NCBI GenBank assembly: GCA_903910495.1
Contig: CAIVZW010000744.1
Span: 1-6,075 of the forward strand
Reading direction: 5' to 3'
Length of the DNA: 6,075 nucleotides
Origin: an uncultured beta proteobacterium
GTDB lineage: Bacteria; Pseudomonadota; Gammaproteobacteria; Burkholderiales; Rhodocyclaceae
The translations under genes were made by a program, and so were the position numbers. Positions 1-4,980 of the stretch are shown here, in pieces (the stretch's first letter is position 1; the number at the start of each line of letters is the position of its first letter). Under the pieces are notes generated by a model, which saw only the letters and a list, made by a program, of their open reading frames with translations, was not told where the DNA came from and did no database searches.

Positions 1-2
1 CG

Positions 3-25
3 GTAGGCATTAAAGTATCCGTTAA
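3..25. promoter_or_regulatory. Putative GntR operator, copy 1, upstream of the lactonase-regulator unit
   Basis: This 23-bp stretch matches 2143-2165 at 18 of 23 positions without gaps. The strongest part is CATTAAAGTATCCGTTAA (8-25) against CATTACAGTATCTGTTGA (2148-2165), 15 of 18 identical. It sits immediately before, and touches, the first possible ATG of the lactonase. A repeated element at the heads of transcription units that enclose a GntR gene is what an autoregulatory operator looks like. Binding by the GntR protein is inferred. The window begins only two bases upstream, so the element may continue beyond the edge. Confidence 0.5.
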
Positions 26-1053
26 TGTTCGTTTTTGAATTGCCTAGCGTGCTCCAAGTCGCCACAAATGCTGTTCACAATGCTTTGGCCGAAATCGGGC
101 TCGGCTCTCTGGCGTTTGTTGGCAAAGGGCTCAATCGCCCCGAGTGTGTCTTGTGCACGGCGCATGGTGATCTCTACACGGCCGATTGGCGAGGAGGTGT
201 AGCACACATTCTGCCCAGCGGCGAACAGCGGCTCTACCGAGGAATTGCGCCTGACGGACGTGAATTGCGGCCCAATGGCATTGCGCTGAATGCCGATGGA
301 TCTTTCCTTATCGCTGATCTAGGCAGTGAACGGGGCGGGGTATTCCGCCTCGAACGGGATAGCAGTGTCAGCGTCTTTGTCGACCGTGTCGACGGCATTG
401 ATCTGCCTCCCAGTAATTTCGTCTTCACAGACCATTCAGGGCGTACCTGGATTACGGTCAGTACGCGCCAGATACCTCGCGCCGCAGCTTACCGCAAGGG
501 CATCGCCGACGGCTTCGTAATCATGGTCGACAAGAAGGCTGCGCGAATCGTAGCTGACAACCTGGGGTTTACCAACGAAGCCGCCATCGATCCCAGCGGC
601 AATTGGCTTTACGTCAATGAAACGTTTGGACGCCGTCTTTCACGCTTCCGGATCAAAGCCAGCGGAGATCTCGGACAACGCGAAATAGTCACCATGTTCG
701 GGGCTGGAACTTTCCCTGACGGATTGACTTTCGATGCCGAGGGCGCTGCGTGGATCACCAGCATCATCAGCAACCGGATCATCCGCGTACTTCCCGATGG
801 CCGTCAGCAGTTGATTCTGGAAGATGCCGATGCTGATCATGTCGCGTGGGTGGAGAGTGCATTTCAGTCCAACACGCTCGGCCGGTCTCATCTGGACAGT
901 ATTAAAAGCCAAAATCTGAAAAATCTGTCGAGTCTGGCTTTTGGCGGACCCGATTTACGTACGGCTTACCTGGGCTGCCTTCTGGGCGAGAGCGTCGGTT
1001 ATCTGAAACTCCCTGTCGCAGGCCATCCTCTTGCTCACTGGAACTACCACTGA
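25..1053 (+). CDS. SMP-30/gluconolactonase/LRE-family lactonase
   Basis: This is a six-bladed beta-propeller hydrolase of the SMP-30/gluconolactonase family, predicted to open a sugar lactone to the aldonic acid using one divalent metal ion. In the 342-aa reading, the metal ligands typical of the family appear as E40 in the GLNRPEC segment, N184 in GFTNEAA and D232 in FPDGLTF. N84 in RPNGIAL fits the substrate-side asparagine. Propeller repeats such as GDLYTADWRGG (48-58), GSFLIADLG (92-100) and GNWLYVNET (192-200) are clear. There is no signal peptide, so it is probably cytoplasmic. The start is uncertain. An in-frame TAG lies at 4-6, and the ATG at 25 has no Shine-Dalgarno and abuts the repeated operator. 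The recognisable domain begins near residue 26, so TTG at 85 (322 aa) is an alternative. The GntR gene follows one base after the stop, so the two are probably cotranscribed. The family is secure; the exact lactone is unknown. Confidence 0.88.
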   Translation: MFVFELPSVLQVATNAVHNALAEIGLGSLAFVGKGLNRPECVLCTAHGDLYTADWRGGVAHILPSGEQRLYRGIAPDGRELRPNGIALNADGSFLIADLGSERGGVFRLERDSSVSVFVDRVDGIDLPPSNFVFTDHSGRTWITVSTRQIPRAAAYRKGIADGFVIMVDKKAARIVADNLGFTNEAAIDPSGNWLYVNETFGRRLSRFRIKASGDLGQREIVTMFGAGTFPDGLTFDAEGAAWITSIISNRIIRVLPDGRQQLILEDADADHVAWVESAFQSNTLGRSHLDSIKSQNLKNLSSLAFGGPDLRTAYLGCLLGESVGYLKLPVAGHPLAHWNYH

Positions 1054-1054
1054 T

Positions 1055-1756
1055 ATGAATACGACAAGCAAACGCGCCAACAGCAAAAAACCGAAAAAAA
1101 CTCTCGTCGATCGTGTCTATCACGAGATCCAGAACCGGATTTTATATAACATCTGGGGAGCCGGGTATCAGGCGCTTGAGCAGGAACTCTCAGAGGAACT
1201 GGGCGTTAGCCGAACCCCGGTACGCGAGGCATTGATCCGTTTGCAACGCGACGGCTTGGTTAAGGTTGTTCCGCGCCATGGCATGCGCGTCCTGCCCATA
1301 TCGGCTACGGATATACAGCAGATTTACCAGATTCTCACCAGTCTCGAATCGCTGGCCGTCGAACTGGCCGCATCAAGAAAACTCTCTGCCAAGGAATTCA
1401 AGTCGCTGGACAGTGCATTGAAGGAAATGAAGATTGCACAAGACGCATCCGATCTAAAGGCATGGGCACAGGCTGACGAAAACTTCCACTATCATCTTGT
1501 GGAACTGTCCGGCAACCGGATACTGATCGAAGTCGTTGATAATTTCTGGGGTCGTGCCCAACGCGCTCGCCTGACCATGCTGTCAATCCGCAACAATCCC
1601 GTCAACTCTACGCAGGAACATGCCAAGATCGTCGATGCCATTCGTTGCAGTGATGGTTTGCGCGCCCGCGCATTGGTCGAAGCCCACCGCAAGCGTGGCG
1701 CTTCGGACTTGAGCGAGTTGATGGAAAAACACCTCAACATTATGCAATTGTCCTGA
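1055..1756 (+). CDS. GntR-family transcriptional regulator, FadR subfamily (FCD domain)
   Basis: This is a DNA-binding repressor or activator of 233 aa. A lysine-rich tail (1-15) leads into the winged helix-turn-helix (about 16-82), with the GntR signature LGVSRTPVREALIRLQRDGLV at 49-69 and the wing RHGMRV at 74-79. The C-terminal all-helical FCD effector domain (about 86-220) keeps the D-x3-H...H...H metal set as D141, H145, H189 and H211. FCD domains with this set usually bind a metal and a carboxylate effector, which fits an organic-acid locus. ATG at 1055 is preferred over TTG at 1031: it lies one base past the lactonase stop and gives a usual family length, whereas TTG would overlap the lactonase by 23 bases. 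A weak GGA lies 12 bases upstream, so translation may be coupled to the lactonase. It probably binds the repeated elements at 3-25 and 2143-2165, which would make it autoregulatory. The effector is unknown. Confidence 0.93.
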   Translation: MNTTSKRANSKKPKKTLVDRVYHEIQNRILYNIWGAGYQALEQELSEELGVSRTPVREALIRLQRDGLVKVVPRHGMRVLPISATDIQQIYQILTSLESLAVELAASRKLSAKEFKSLDSALKEMKIAQDASDLKAWAQADENFHYHLVELSGNRILIEVVDNFWGRAQRARLTMLSIRNNPVNSTQEHAKIVDAIRCSDGLRARALVEAHRKRGASDLSELMEKHLNIMQLS

Positions 1757-1774
1757 TCTTCATTCCTGCCTGTT

Positions 1775-2089
1775 TCAGATTGCGCTCTGTGTGATCCTGA
1801 TCGTTATACGCTCAGCAAGAATGCTTTGAATACTGGAGCGAAACTCAATCGAGTGGGGCATGTCAAGATGCGCCCTGAAGTCCTTGATCGTCATCCAGCG
1901 CTCAGTCACAACGATCATGTCGCTATCAAGCGTCTGATTCGGAAAGCCAAGATCCAGATCCGTGGTCGGAACATATTCCAGGCATCCGGCTTCGTTGGCC
2001 ATCACTTGCGGCACTAACGCCCGATAAAAATCGAGTGCACGGGAAACCATTCCCGGCTTCGTTTTTACGGTTGCAAGAACATAGATCAT
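1775..2089 (-). CDS. Antibiotic biosynthesis monooxygenase (ABM) fold protein, YgiN/LsrG-like
   Basis: This is a small protein of 104 aa that spans a single ABM ferredoxin-like alpha+beta barrel domain; such proteins normally dimerise. Family traits are the opening strand IYVLATVKTKPG (2-13), ALDFYRALVPQV (18-29), the conserved EAGCLEYVP turn (33-41), the strand IVVTERW (59-65) and FRAHLDMPHSIEFR (71-84) with H74 and H79. The start has a GGAG seven bases upstream (plus-strand CTCC at 2097-2100). Members include cofactor-free quinol monooxygenases (YgiN), but also LsrG, which isomerises a sugar-derived phosphodiketone. In this sugar-acid setting an isomerase, mutarotase-like or detoxifying role is as plausible as oxygenation. 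The gene converges on the regulator (18-bp gap, no terminator hairpin seen) and diverges from the isomerase gene. It probably shares the operator at 2143-2165. The fold is secure, the reaction is not. Confidence 0.88.
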   Translation of the reverse strand: MIYVLATVKTKPGMVSRALDFYRALVPQVMANEAGCLEYVPTTDLDLGFPNQTLDSDMIVVTERWMTIKDFRAHLDMPHSIEFRSSIQSILAERITIRITQSAI

Positions 2090-2141
2090 TTCAAGGCTCC
2101 AGGAATGCTTCTGAACGAAGAAACGTTGTAATCCGATTCAA

Positions 2142-2147
2142 AGTATA
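2142..2147 (-). promoter_or_regulatory. Candidate -10 box for the ABM gene (minus strand)
   Basis: Read on the minus strand, this is TATACT, five of six matches to TATAAT, about 53 bases upstream of the ABM start codon. No convincing -35 box lies 16-18 bases further upstream. The box lies within the operator region, so a bound regulator would block it. The call rests on one hexamer and on the need for a divergent promoter here. Confidence 0.3.
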
Positions 2148-2165
2148 CATTACAGTATCTGTTGA
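2143..2165. promoter_or_regulatory. Putative GntR operator, copy 2, shared by the divergent ABM and isomerase units
   Basis: This is the second copy of the element at 3-25 (18 of 23 identical). It contains the palindrome GTATAC (2143-2148), which fits the GT...AC core of GntR-family operators, and the interrupted inverted repeat ACAG-TAT-CTGT (2152-2162). The inverted repeat overlaps the first base of the -35 box of the rightward promoter. An AGTAT core occurs at 2142 and again at 2154, one 12-bp step apart, suggesting two adjoining half-sites or two operators. Its place between divergent genes suits control of both by the GntR protein encoded nearby. Binding is inferred from the repeat and the context. 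Confidence 0.55.
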
Positions 2166-2190
2166 CACATTTTTAAATGGCCGTTATCGT
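2162..2190 (+). promoter_or_regulatory. Sigma70-type promoter for the isomerase-dctPQM operon
   Basis: A perfect -35 box TTGACA (2162-2167) and the -10 box TATCGT (2185-2190, four of six matches) are separated by 17 bases, the optimal spacing. Transcription would begin near 2197, leaving a leader of about 85 bases before the isomerase start codon. The -35 box touches the operator at 2143-2165, which would let a bound repressor exclude RNA polymerase. The leader holds only a minor 4-bp hairpin (CGCC 2234-2237 with GGCG 2243-2246), and no riboswitch was recognised. Confidence 0.6.
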
Positions 2191-2282
2191 TCAGTTTGAA
2201 TTCAATTACCGACGGGTAGCCATCAACGATTGACGCCAAATAGGCGGTTTGAACAGCAGCACCTAACTCAAGGAGCAGCAGC

Positions 2283-3242
2283 ATGAAGCAAGGTGTGATC
2301 ATTGCCTTCCTGGGGAAGACACAAGACCGGTTTTGCGAATACAACAGCACCAAGACCACTTATGAAAAACTTAAAATGGTTCAGCAAATCGAAGGGTTTG
2401 ATGGCGTGGAAATGGTTTATCCCCACGAAACATCAACGCCCGAAGAAATCAACGGGATGATGAAGGAGCTTGGCCTAAACTGGGCGGCAATCAATGCCAA
2501 TATCAAGAAAGACCCAAAATTTATCTCCGGCAGCCTGTCCCGGCCGATCAAGGCAATCCGCGACGAAGCCGTCACCATCATCAAGCGCGCCAAGGATTTT
2601 GCCAAGGCCGTCGGCGCCCCTCACGTCACCTGCTGCCCTTTGTCAGACGGCTATGACATGCTGTTCCAGGTTGATTACCAGAGTGCATGGAAAAACATGA
2701 TTGAAACGGTGGGCGAGGCGGCCGATTACCTGCCGGAGATCCCGCTGTTCCTCGAACCGAAATATTCAGAAGTCCGCGTGCATTGCCAGCTTGACAGCAC
2801 GGCAAAAGCACTCCTGTTGCTCAAGGAAATCGGCAATAAAAACACCGGGATTACGCTGGACCTTGGACATTCTCTGCAGAGCCAGGAAAATCCGGCCCAG
2901 ATGCTGGTGACTACGCTGGAATCCGGCTTTGACGTCTATATCCACACCAACGACAACGACACCAAGGCCGACTGGGATCTGGCGGGCGGCAGCCGGCACT
3001 TCCTGAACTACGTCGAGCTGCTGTTCTGGGCCAAAGAGTACGGTTACAACAAGTACTTCACTACCGATGCTTCACCGCGCATCTTCAACATCATTGATTT
3101 CTTCGAACGACACGCAGAAGTCAGTCTGGGTATCTGGAATCTGGTCAACAAGCTCGATGCAAAAAAATACCGTAAGCTGATGGCTGAAGAAAACTACAAC
3201 GAACTGATGAGTCTGGTAACGAAGGAAATCTATCGGGTTTAG
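2283..3242 (+). CDS. Xylose-isomerase-like TIM-barrel sugar isomerase/epimerase
   Basis: This is a 319-aa cytoplasmic (beta/alpha)8-barrel of the xylose isomerase-like/AP endonuclease 2 superfamily. Visible elements in order are FDGVEMVYPHET (39-50), AVGAPHVTCCP (109-119), the strand-end LEPK (157-160), ITLDLGHS (190-197), IHTNDND (220-226), ADWDLAGGS (229-237) and YFTTDASP (258-265). The probable metal and catalytic residues are E158, K160, D193, H196, H221, D230, D232 and D262, with H48 a candidate ring-opening base. This order (E-x-K, D-x2-H, H, D-x-D, D) resembles two-metal aldose-ketose isomerases such as xylose and L-rhamnose isomerase more than one-metal ketose 3-epimerases. An AAGGAG ribosome site at 2270-2275, seven bases before ATG, fixes the start. 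It is the first gene of the operon that continues into dctPQM, 97 bases downstream. The superfamily is secure; the substrate is not known. Confidence 0.9.
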   Translation: MKQGVIIAFLGKTQDRFCEYNSTKTTYEKLKMVQQIEGFDGVEMVYPHETSTPEEINGMMKELGLNWAAINANIKKDPKFISGSLSRPIKAIRDEAVTIIKRAKDFAKAVGAPHVTCCPLSDGYDMLFQVDYQSAWKNMIETVGEAADYLPEIPLFLEPKYSEVRVHCQLDSTAKALLLLKEIGNKNTGITLDLGHSLQSQENPAQMLVTTLESGFDVYIHTNDNDTKADWDLAGGSRHFLNYVELLFWAKEYGYNKYFTTDASPRIFNIIDFFERHAEVSLGIWNLVNKLDAKKYRKLMAEENYNELMSLVTKEIYRV

Positions 3243-3286
3243 TCTCGTTCCATTCAGTTCCTGTGTCCGATTGTCCTGCCTCGCGT

Positions 3287-3305
3287 TTTGTTTTGTTGAA
3301 ACAAA
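3287..3305 (+). other. AT-rich inverted repeat in the isomerase-dctP gap
   Basis: TTTGTTT (3287-3293) and AAACAAA (3299-3305) form a perfect 7-bp stem with a 5-base loop. One A-T-rich stem is weak, and no T run follows, so it is not a convincing terminator. It could help set the relative expression of dctP or mark an mRNA end. The gap of 97 bases is long for an operon of this kind. Confidence 0.25.
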
Positions 3306-3309
3306 GTTC

Positions 3310-3321
3310 TCAACCTGTTGA
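3310..3321. repeat. Short palindrome just upstream of dctP
   Basis: TCAAC-CT-GTTGA is a perfect 5-bp inverted repeat with a 2-base centre, too tight for an RNA hairpin and so more like a protein-binding site. Its right half, CTGTTGA, is also found in operator copy 2 (2159-2165). It lies 10 bases before the dctP ribosome site. A twelve-base palindrome can arise by chance. Confidence 0.2.
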
Positions 3322-3339
3322 TAAACTCATGGAGGTTTT

Positions 3340-4347
3340 ATGAAAACTACCAAGCAACTCGTCCGCTTCGCTATAGTGCTCGCAGGAACATCGTTTGCCG
3401 CAGGCGCTTACGCACAAACCGTTCTGAAGTTCAGCCATACCGACCAGCAACAGGGAGGCCGGCATGCGGCGGCTCAGATCTTTGCCAAGAAAGTCGCTGA
3501 TTACACTCAGAACCGCTACAAGGTCAATGTATTCTGTTGCAGTTCCCTGGGCAACGATCCGAAGAACATCGAGCAACTTGTCGCCGGAGGTATCGACTTC
3601 ACGGTTTCGGCAACCGGTTCGTATGCGCCGCACATCGACACGTTGAACCTGACCATGCTGCCTTTCATGTTCGACAGCTATGAGCAGGGCTGGAAGTTCT
3701 ACGACGAATCGAAGTGGCTGAAGGCACAGTTTGACAAGGGCCCGGCCAAGGGTCTGCGTTTCCTCGCAACCTGGGAAGCGGGTTTCCGCTGCATGACCAC
3801 GCGTGACGTGCTGAATAGCCCGGCCGACGCCAAAGGCAAGAAGCTGCGCACCTTCCCGAACGAAATGATGCGCTGGCTGCTCGAAGACGTCGGCTTTGGC
3901 GTGCAGATCATGCCGCTCCCCGAAGTGTACCTCGCGATTCAGACCGGTGCGGTCGCTGGCCAGGAAAATCCGATCGACACGATCTACTCGAACAAATTCT
4001 ACGAAGTTGCTCCGAACGTTACGTTGACCCGTCACGTCTACAGCCCGATCCCGCTGGCCATCTCCGAAAAGACCTGGCAGAAGCTGTCGCCGGCGGATCA
4101 GAAGGCCGTCACTCAGGCCGCCGTCGAAGCCGGCGCCTGGAACCGCGACGAGGTCAAGTCAAGCGAAGAGAAACAACTCGCCGAAATGGCCAGCAAGGGT
4201 GCGAAGATCAACAGTCCGTCGCTCACGCCTTTCCGCGATGCCGTGAAACCGACCTACGAGAAAGCCAAGGCCAAGTGGGGTAGCGACACGGATGCAATCC
4301 TGGCTGACGCGGCCGCCGTGCGCAAAGCGCTGCCGGTCAAAAAGTAA
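3340..4347 (+). CDS. dctP: TRAP transporter periplasmic solute-binding protein (DctP family)
   Basis: This is the periplasmic receptor of a tripartite ATP-independent transporter. It captures the substrate and delivers it to the DctQM membrane complex. Residues 1-25 are a Sec signal peptide: basic MKTTKQLVR, a hydrophobic core, then AYA followed by Q26 as the cleavage site. The mature protein starts VLKFSHT, typical of the family. Further hallmarks are GIDFTVS (84-90), MLPFMFDSYEQ (106-116), KGKKLRTFPNEMM (165-177) and the helix AIQTGAVAGQENPIDTI (199-215). R170 corresponds to the arginine that normally salt-bridges a substrate carboxylate, and N210 to the conserved ligand-site asparagine; R150 may assist. 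Its 335 aa is the usual length. A GGAGG at 3331-3335, four bases before ATG, supports the start. The pair C66-C67, in a surface segment usually without cysteine, is unusual. The substrate is probably a sugar acid or other carboxylate, by inference. Confidence 0.95.
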   Translation: MKTTKQLVRFAIVLAGTSFAAGAYAQTVLKFSHTDQQQGGRHAAAQIFAKKVADYTQNRYKVNVFCCSSLGNDPKNIEQLVAGGIDFTVSATGSYAPHIDTLNLTMLPFMFDSYEQGWKFYDESKWLKAQFDKGPAKGLRFLATWEAGFRCMTTRDVLNSPADAKGKKLRTFPNEMMRWLLEDVGFGVQIMPLPEVYLAIQTGAVAGQENPIDTIYSNKFYEVAPNVTLTRHVYSPIPLAISEKTWQKLSPADQKAVTQAAVEAGAWNRDEVKSSEEKQLAEMASKGAKINSPSLTPFRDAVKPTYEKAKAKWGSDTDAILADAAAVRKALPVKK

Positions 4348-4360
4348 GGCACGTCTGTTC

Positions 4361-4404
4361 GCGGTGATATGCCGATCAAGTATGCTAGGTCGGCATATCA
4401 TCGC
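4361..4404 (+). other. Strong intercistronic stem-loop between dctP and dctQ
   Basis: The arms 4361-4375 (GCGGTGATATGCCGA) and 4390-4404 (TCGGCATATCATCGC) pair over 15 bp with a single G-U wobble (4364 with 4401) and a 14-base loop, which may be shortened by two more pairs. It starts 13 bases after the dctP stop. No T tract follows, so it is not a classical intrinsic terminator. Stem-loops here commonly protect the 3' end of the upstream message or reduce read-through, which suits a system needing more binding protein than membrane subunit. The role is inferred; the structure is read directly. Confidence 0.75.
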
Positions 4405-4413
4405 TTCTCATCG

Positions 4414-4419
4414 AAAGGA
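4414..4419 (+). promoter_or_regulatory. Ribosome binding site that fixes the dctQ GTG start
   Basis: AAAGGA lies six bases before GTG at 4426. The competing in-frame ATG at 4369 is inside the left arm of the stem-loop and has no ribosome site, so GTG is preferred. Confidence 0.7.
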
Positions 4420-4425
4420 CCCATC

Positions 4426-4980
4426 GTGGCTGCTGCTGAACACAACGTCCCTGTCCGTCCGCACGAGTGGTTGCCGTGCGGACCGGTACAGGCATTGCCG
4501 ATTCATCTGCTGGCGAGAGTGATCGACTGGGCATTGGTCATTGCCGCCGGCGTGATGATCATGCTGGTTTTCTTCAACGTCTGTGCCCATGCCGCTGGTC
4601 ACGACTTGGCCGAGACCACCGAAGCCTGCGAACTGCTGATGGTCTGGGTATCCTTTCTCGGCGGCGCGTCGATCCTTCGCCGCTCCGGGCACATGACCAT
4701 CACCGAGTTCATCGACAAGCTCGACGGCAAGGCGCGGCTGGCAGCTGATTTCTTCGTCCAGGTTTTTGCTCTCGGCATGCTCTGGATACTCTTCTGGAAC
4801 GGCCTCATCATCATCCACAACAACTGGGGTAACGTTCTGACCGTATTGCAGATCCCGATGTCTTTTCAGTACATGCCGCTGTCCATCGGCAGCGGGGCAG
4901 GCATGATCTTCGTGACCTATGACCTTTACCTGATCCTTCGCGGCAAGTCGCGTGAAGAGCGCTATGGAGTCGACGACTGA
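4426..4980 (+). CDS. dctQ: TRAP transporter small membrane subunit (DctQ family)
   Basis: This is the small four-helix subunit that pairs with DctM to form the membrane part of the TRAP transporter. From the GTG start it has 184 aa. Hydrophobic segments fall at about 33-55, 64-84, 107-130 and 150-171. The family signature is clear: EACELLMVWVSFLGGASILRRSGHMTI (66-92), with E69, W74, R86 and H89 the type of residues seen across DctQ proteins. The charged loop EFIDKLDGKAR (94-104) follows. The longer ATG reading from 4369 would add 19 residues without family resemblance, encoded within the stem-loop, and is judged wrong. The stop overlaps the dctM start in TGATG (4978-4982), indicating translational coupling and a matched subunit ratio. 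Confidence 0.92.
   Translation: MAAAEHNVPVRPHEWLPCGPVQALPIHLLARVIDWALVIAAGVMIMLVFFNVCAHAAGHDLAETTEACELLMVWVSFLGGASILRRSGHMTITEFIDKLDGKARLAADFFVQVFALGMLWILFWNGLIIIHNNWGNVLTVLQIPMSFQYMPLSIGSGAGMIFVTYDLYLILRGKSREERYGVDD

Noticed and set aside
1031..1054. A TTG start that would lengthen the GntR protein by eight residues.
   Set aside because: It overlaps the lactonase end, while ATG at 1055 is adjacent to the stop and gives the usual family length.
1757..1774. A terminator between the convergent gntR and ABM genes.
   Set aside because: The gap has only 18 bases and no inverted repeat or T/A run was found in it or around the two stop codons.
2234..2246. A hairpin CGCC-AAATA-GGCG in the isomerase leader as a possible riboswitch or attenuator.
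   Set aside because: A 4-bp stem in an 85-base leader is within chance expectation, and no known riboswitch architecture was recognised.
3296..3325. A promoter-like pair TTGAAA (3296-3301) and GATAAA (3320-3325), spacer 18, before dctP.
   Set aside because: Transcription would start near 3332, inside the GGAGG ribosome site at 3331-3335, so the message would lack a proper initiation region.
3310..4035. A 241-codon open frame on the minus strand across dctP.
   Set aside because: It is the complement of a clear binding-protein gene, has no ribosome site and its translation resembles no known protein type; codon bias of dctP explains the open frame.
4369..4425. An ATG-initiated N-terminal extension of dctQ by 19 residues.
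   Set aside because: The ATG is buried in a 15-bp stem with no ribosome site, whereas GTG at 4426 has AAAGGA six bases upstream.
4408..4818. A 136-codon minus-strand frame opposite dctQ.
   Set aside because: The translation is highly charged without domain traits, and the plus strand encodes a textbook DctQ.
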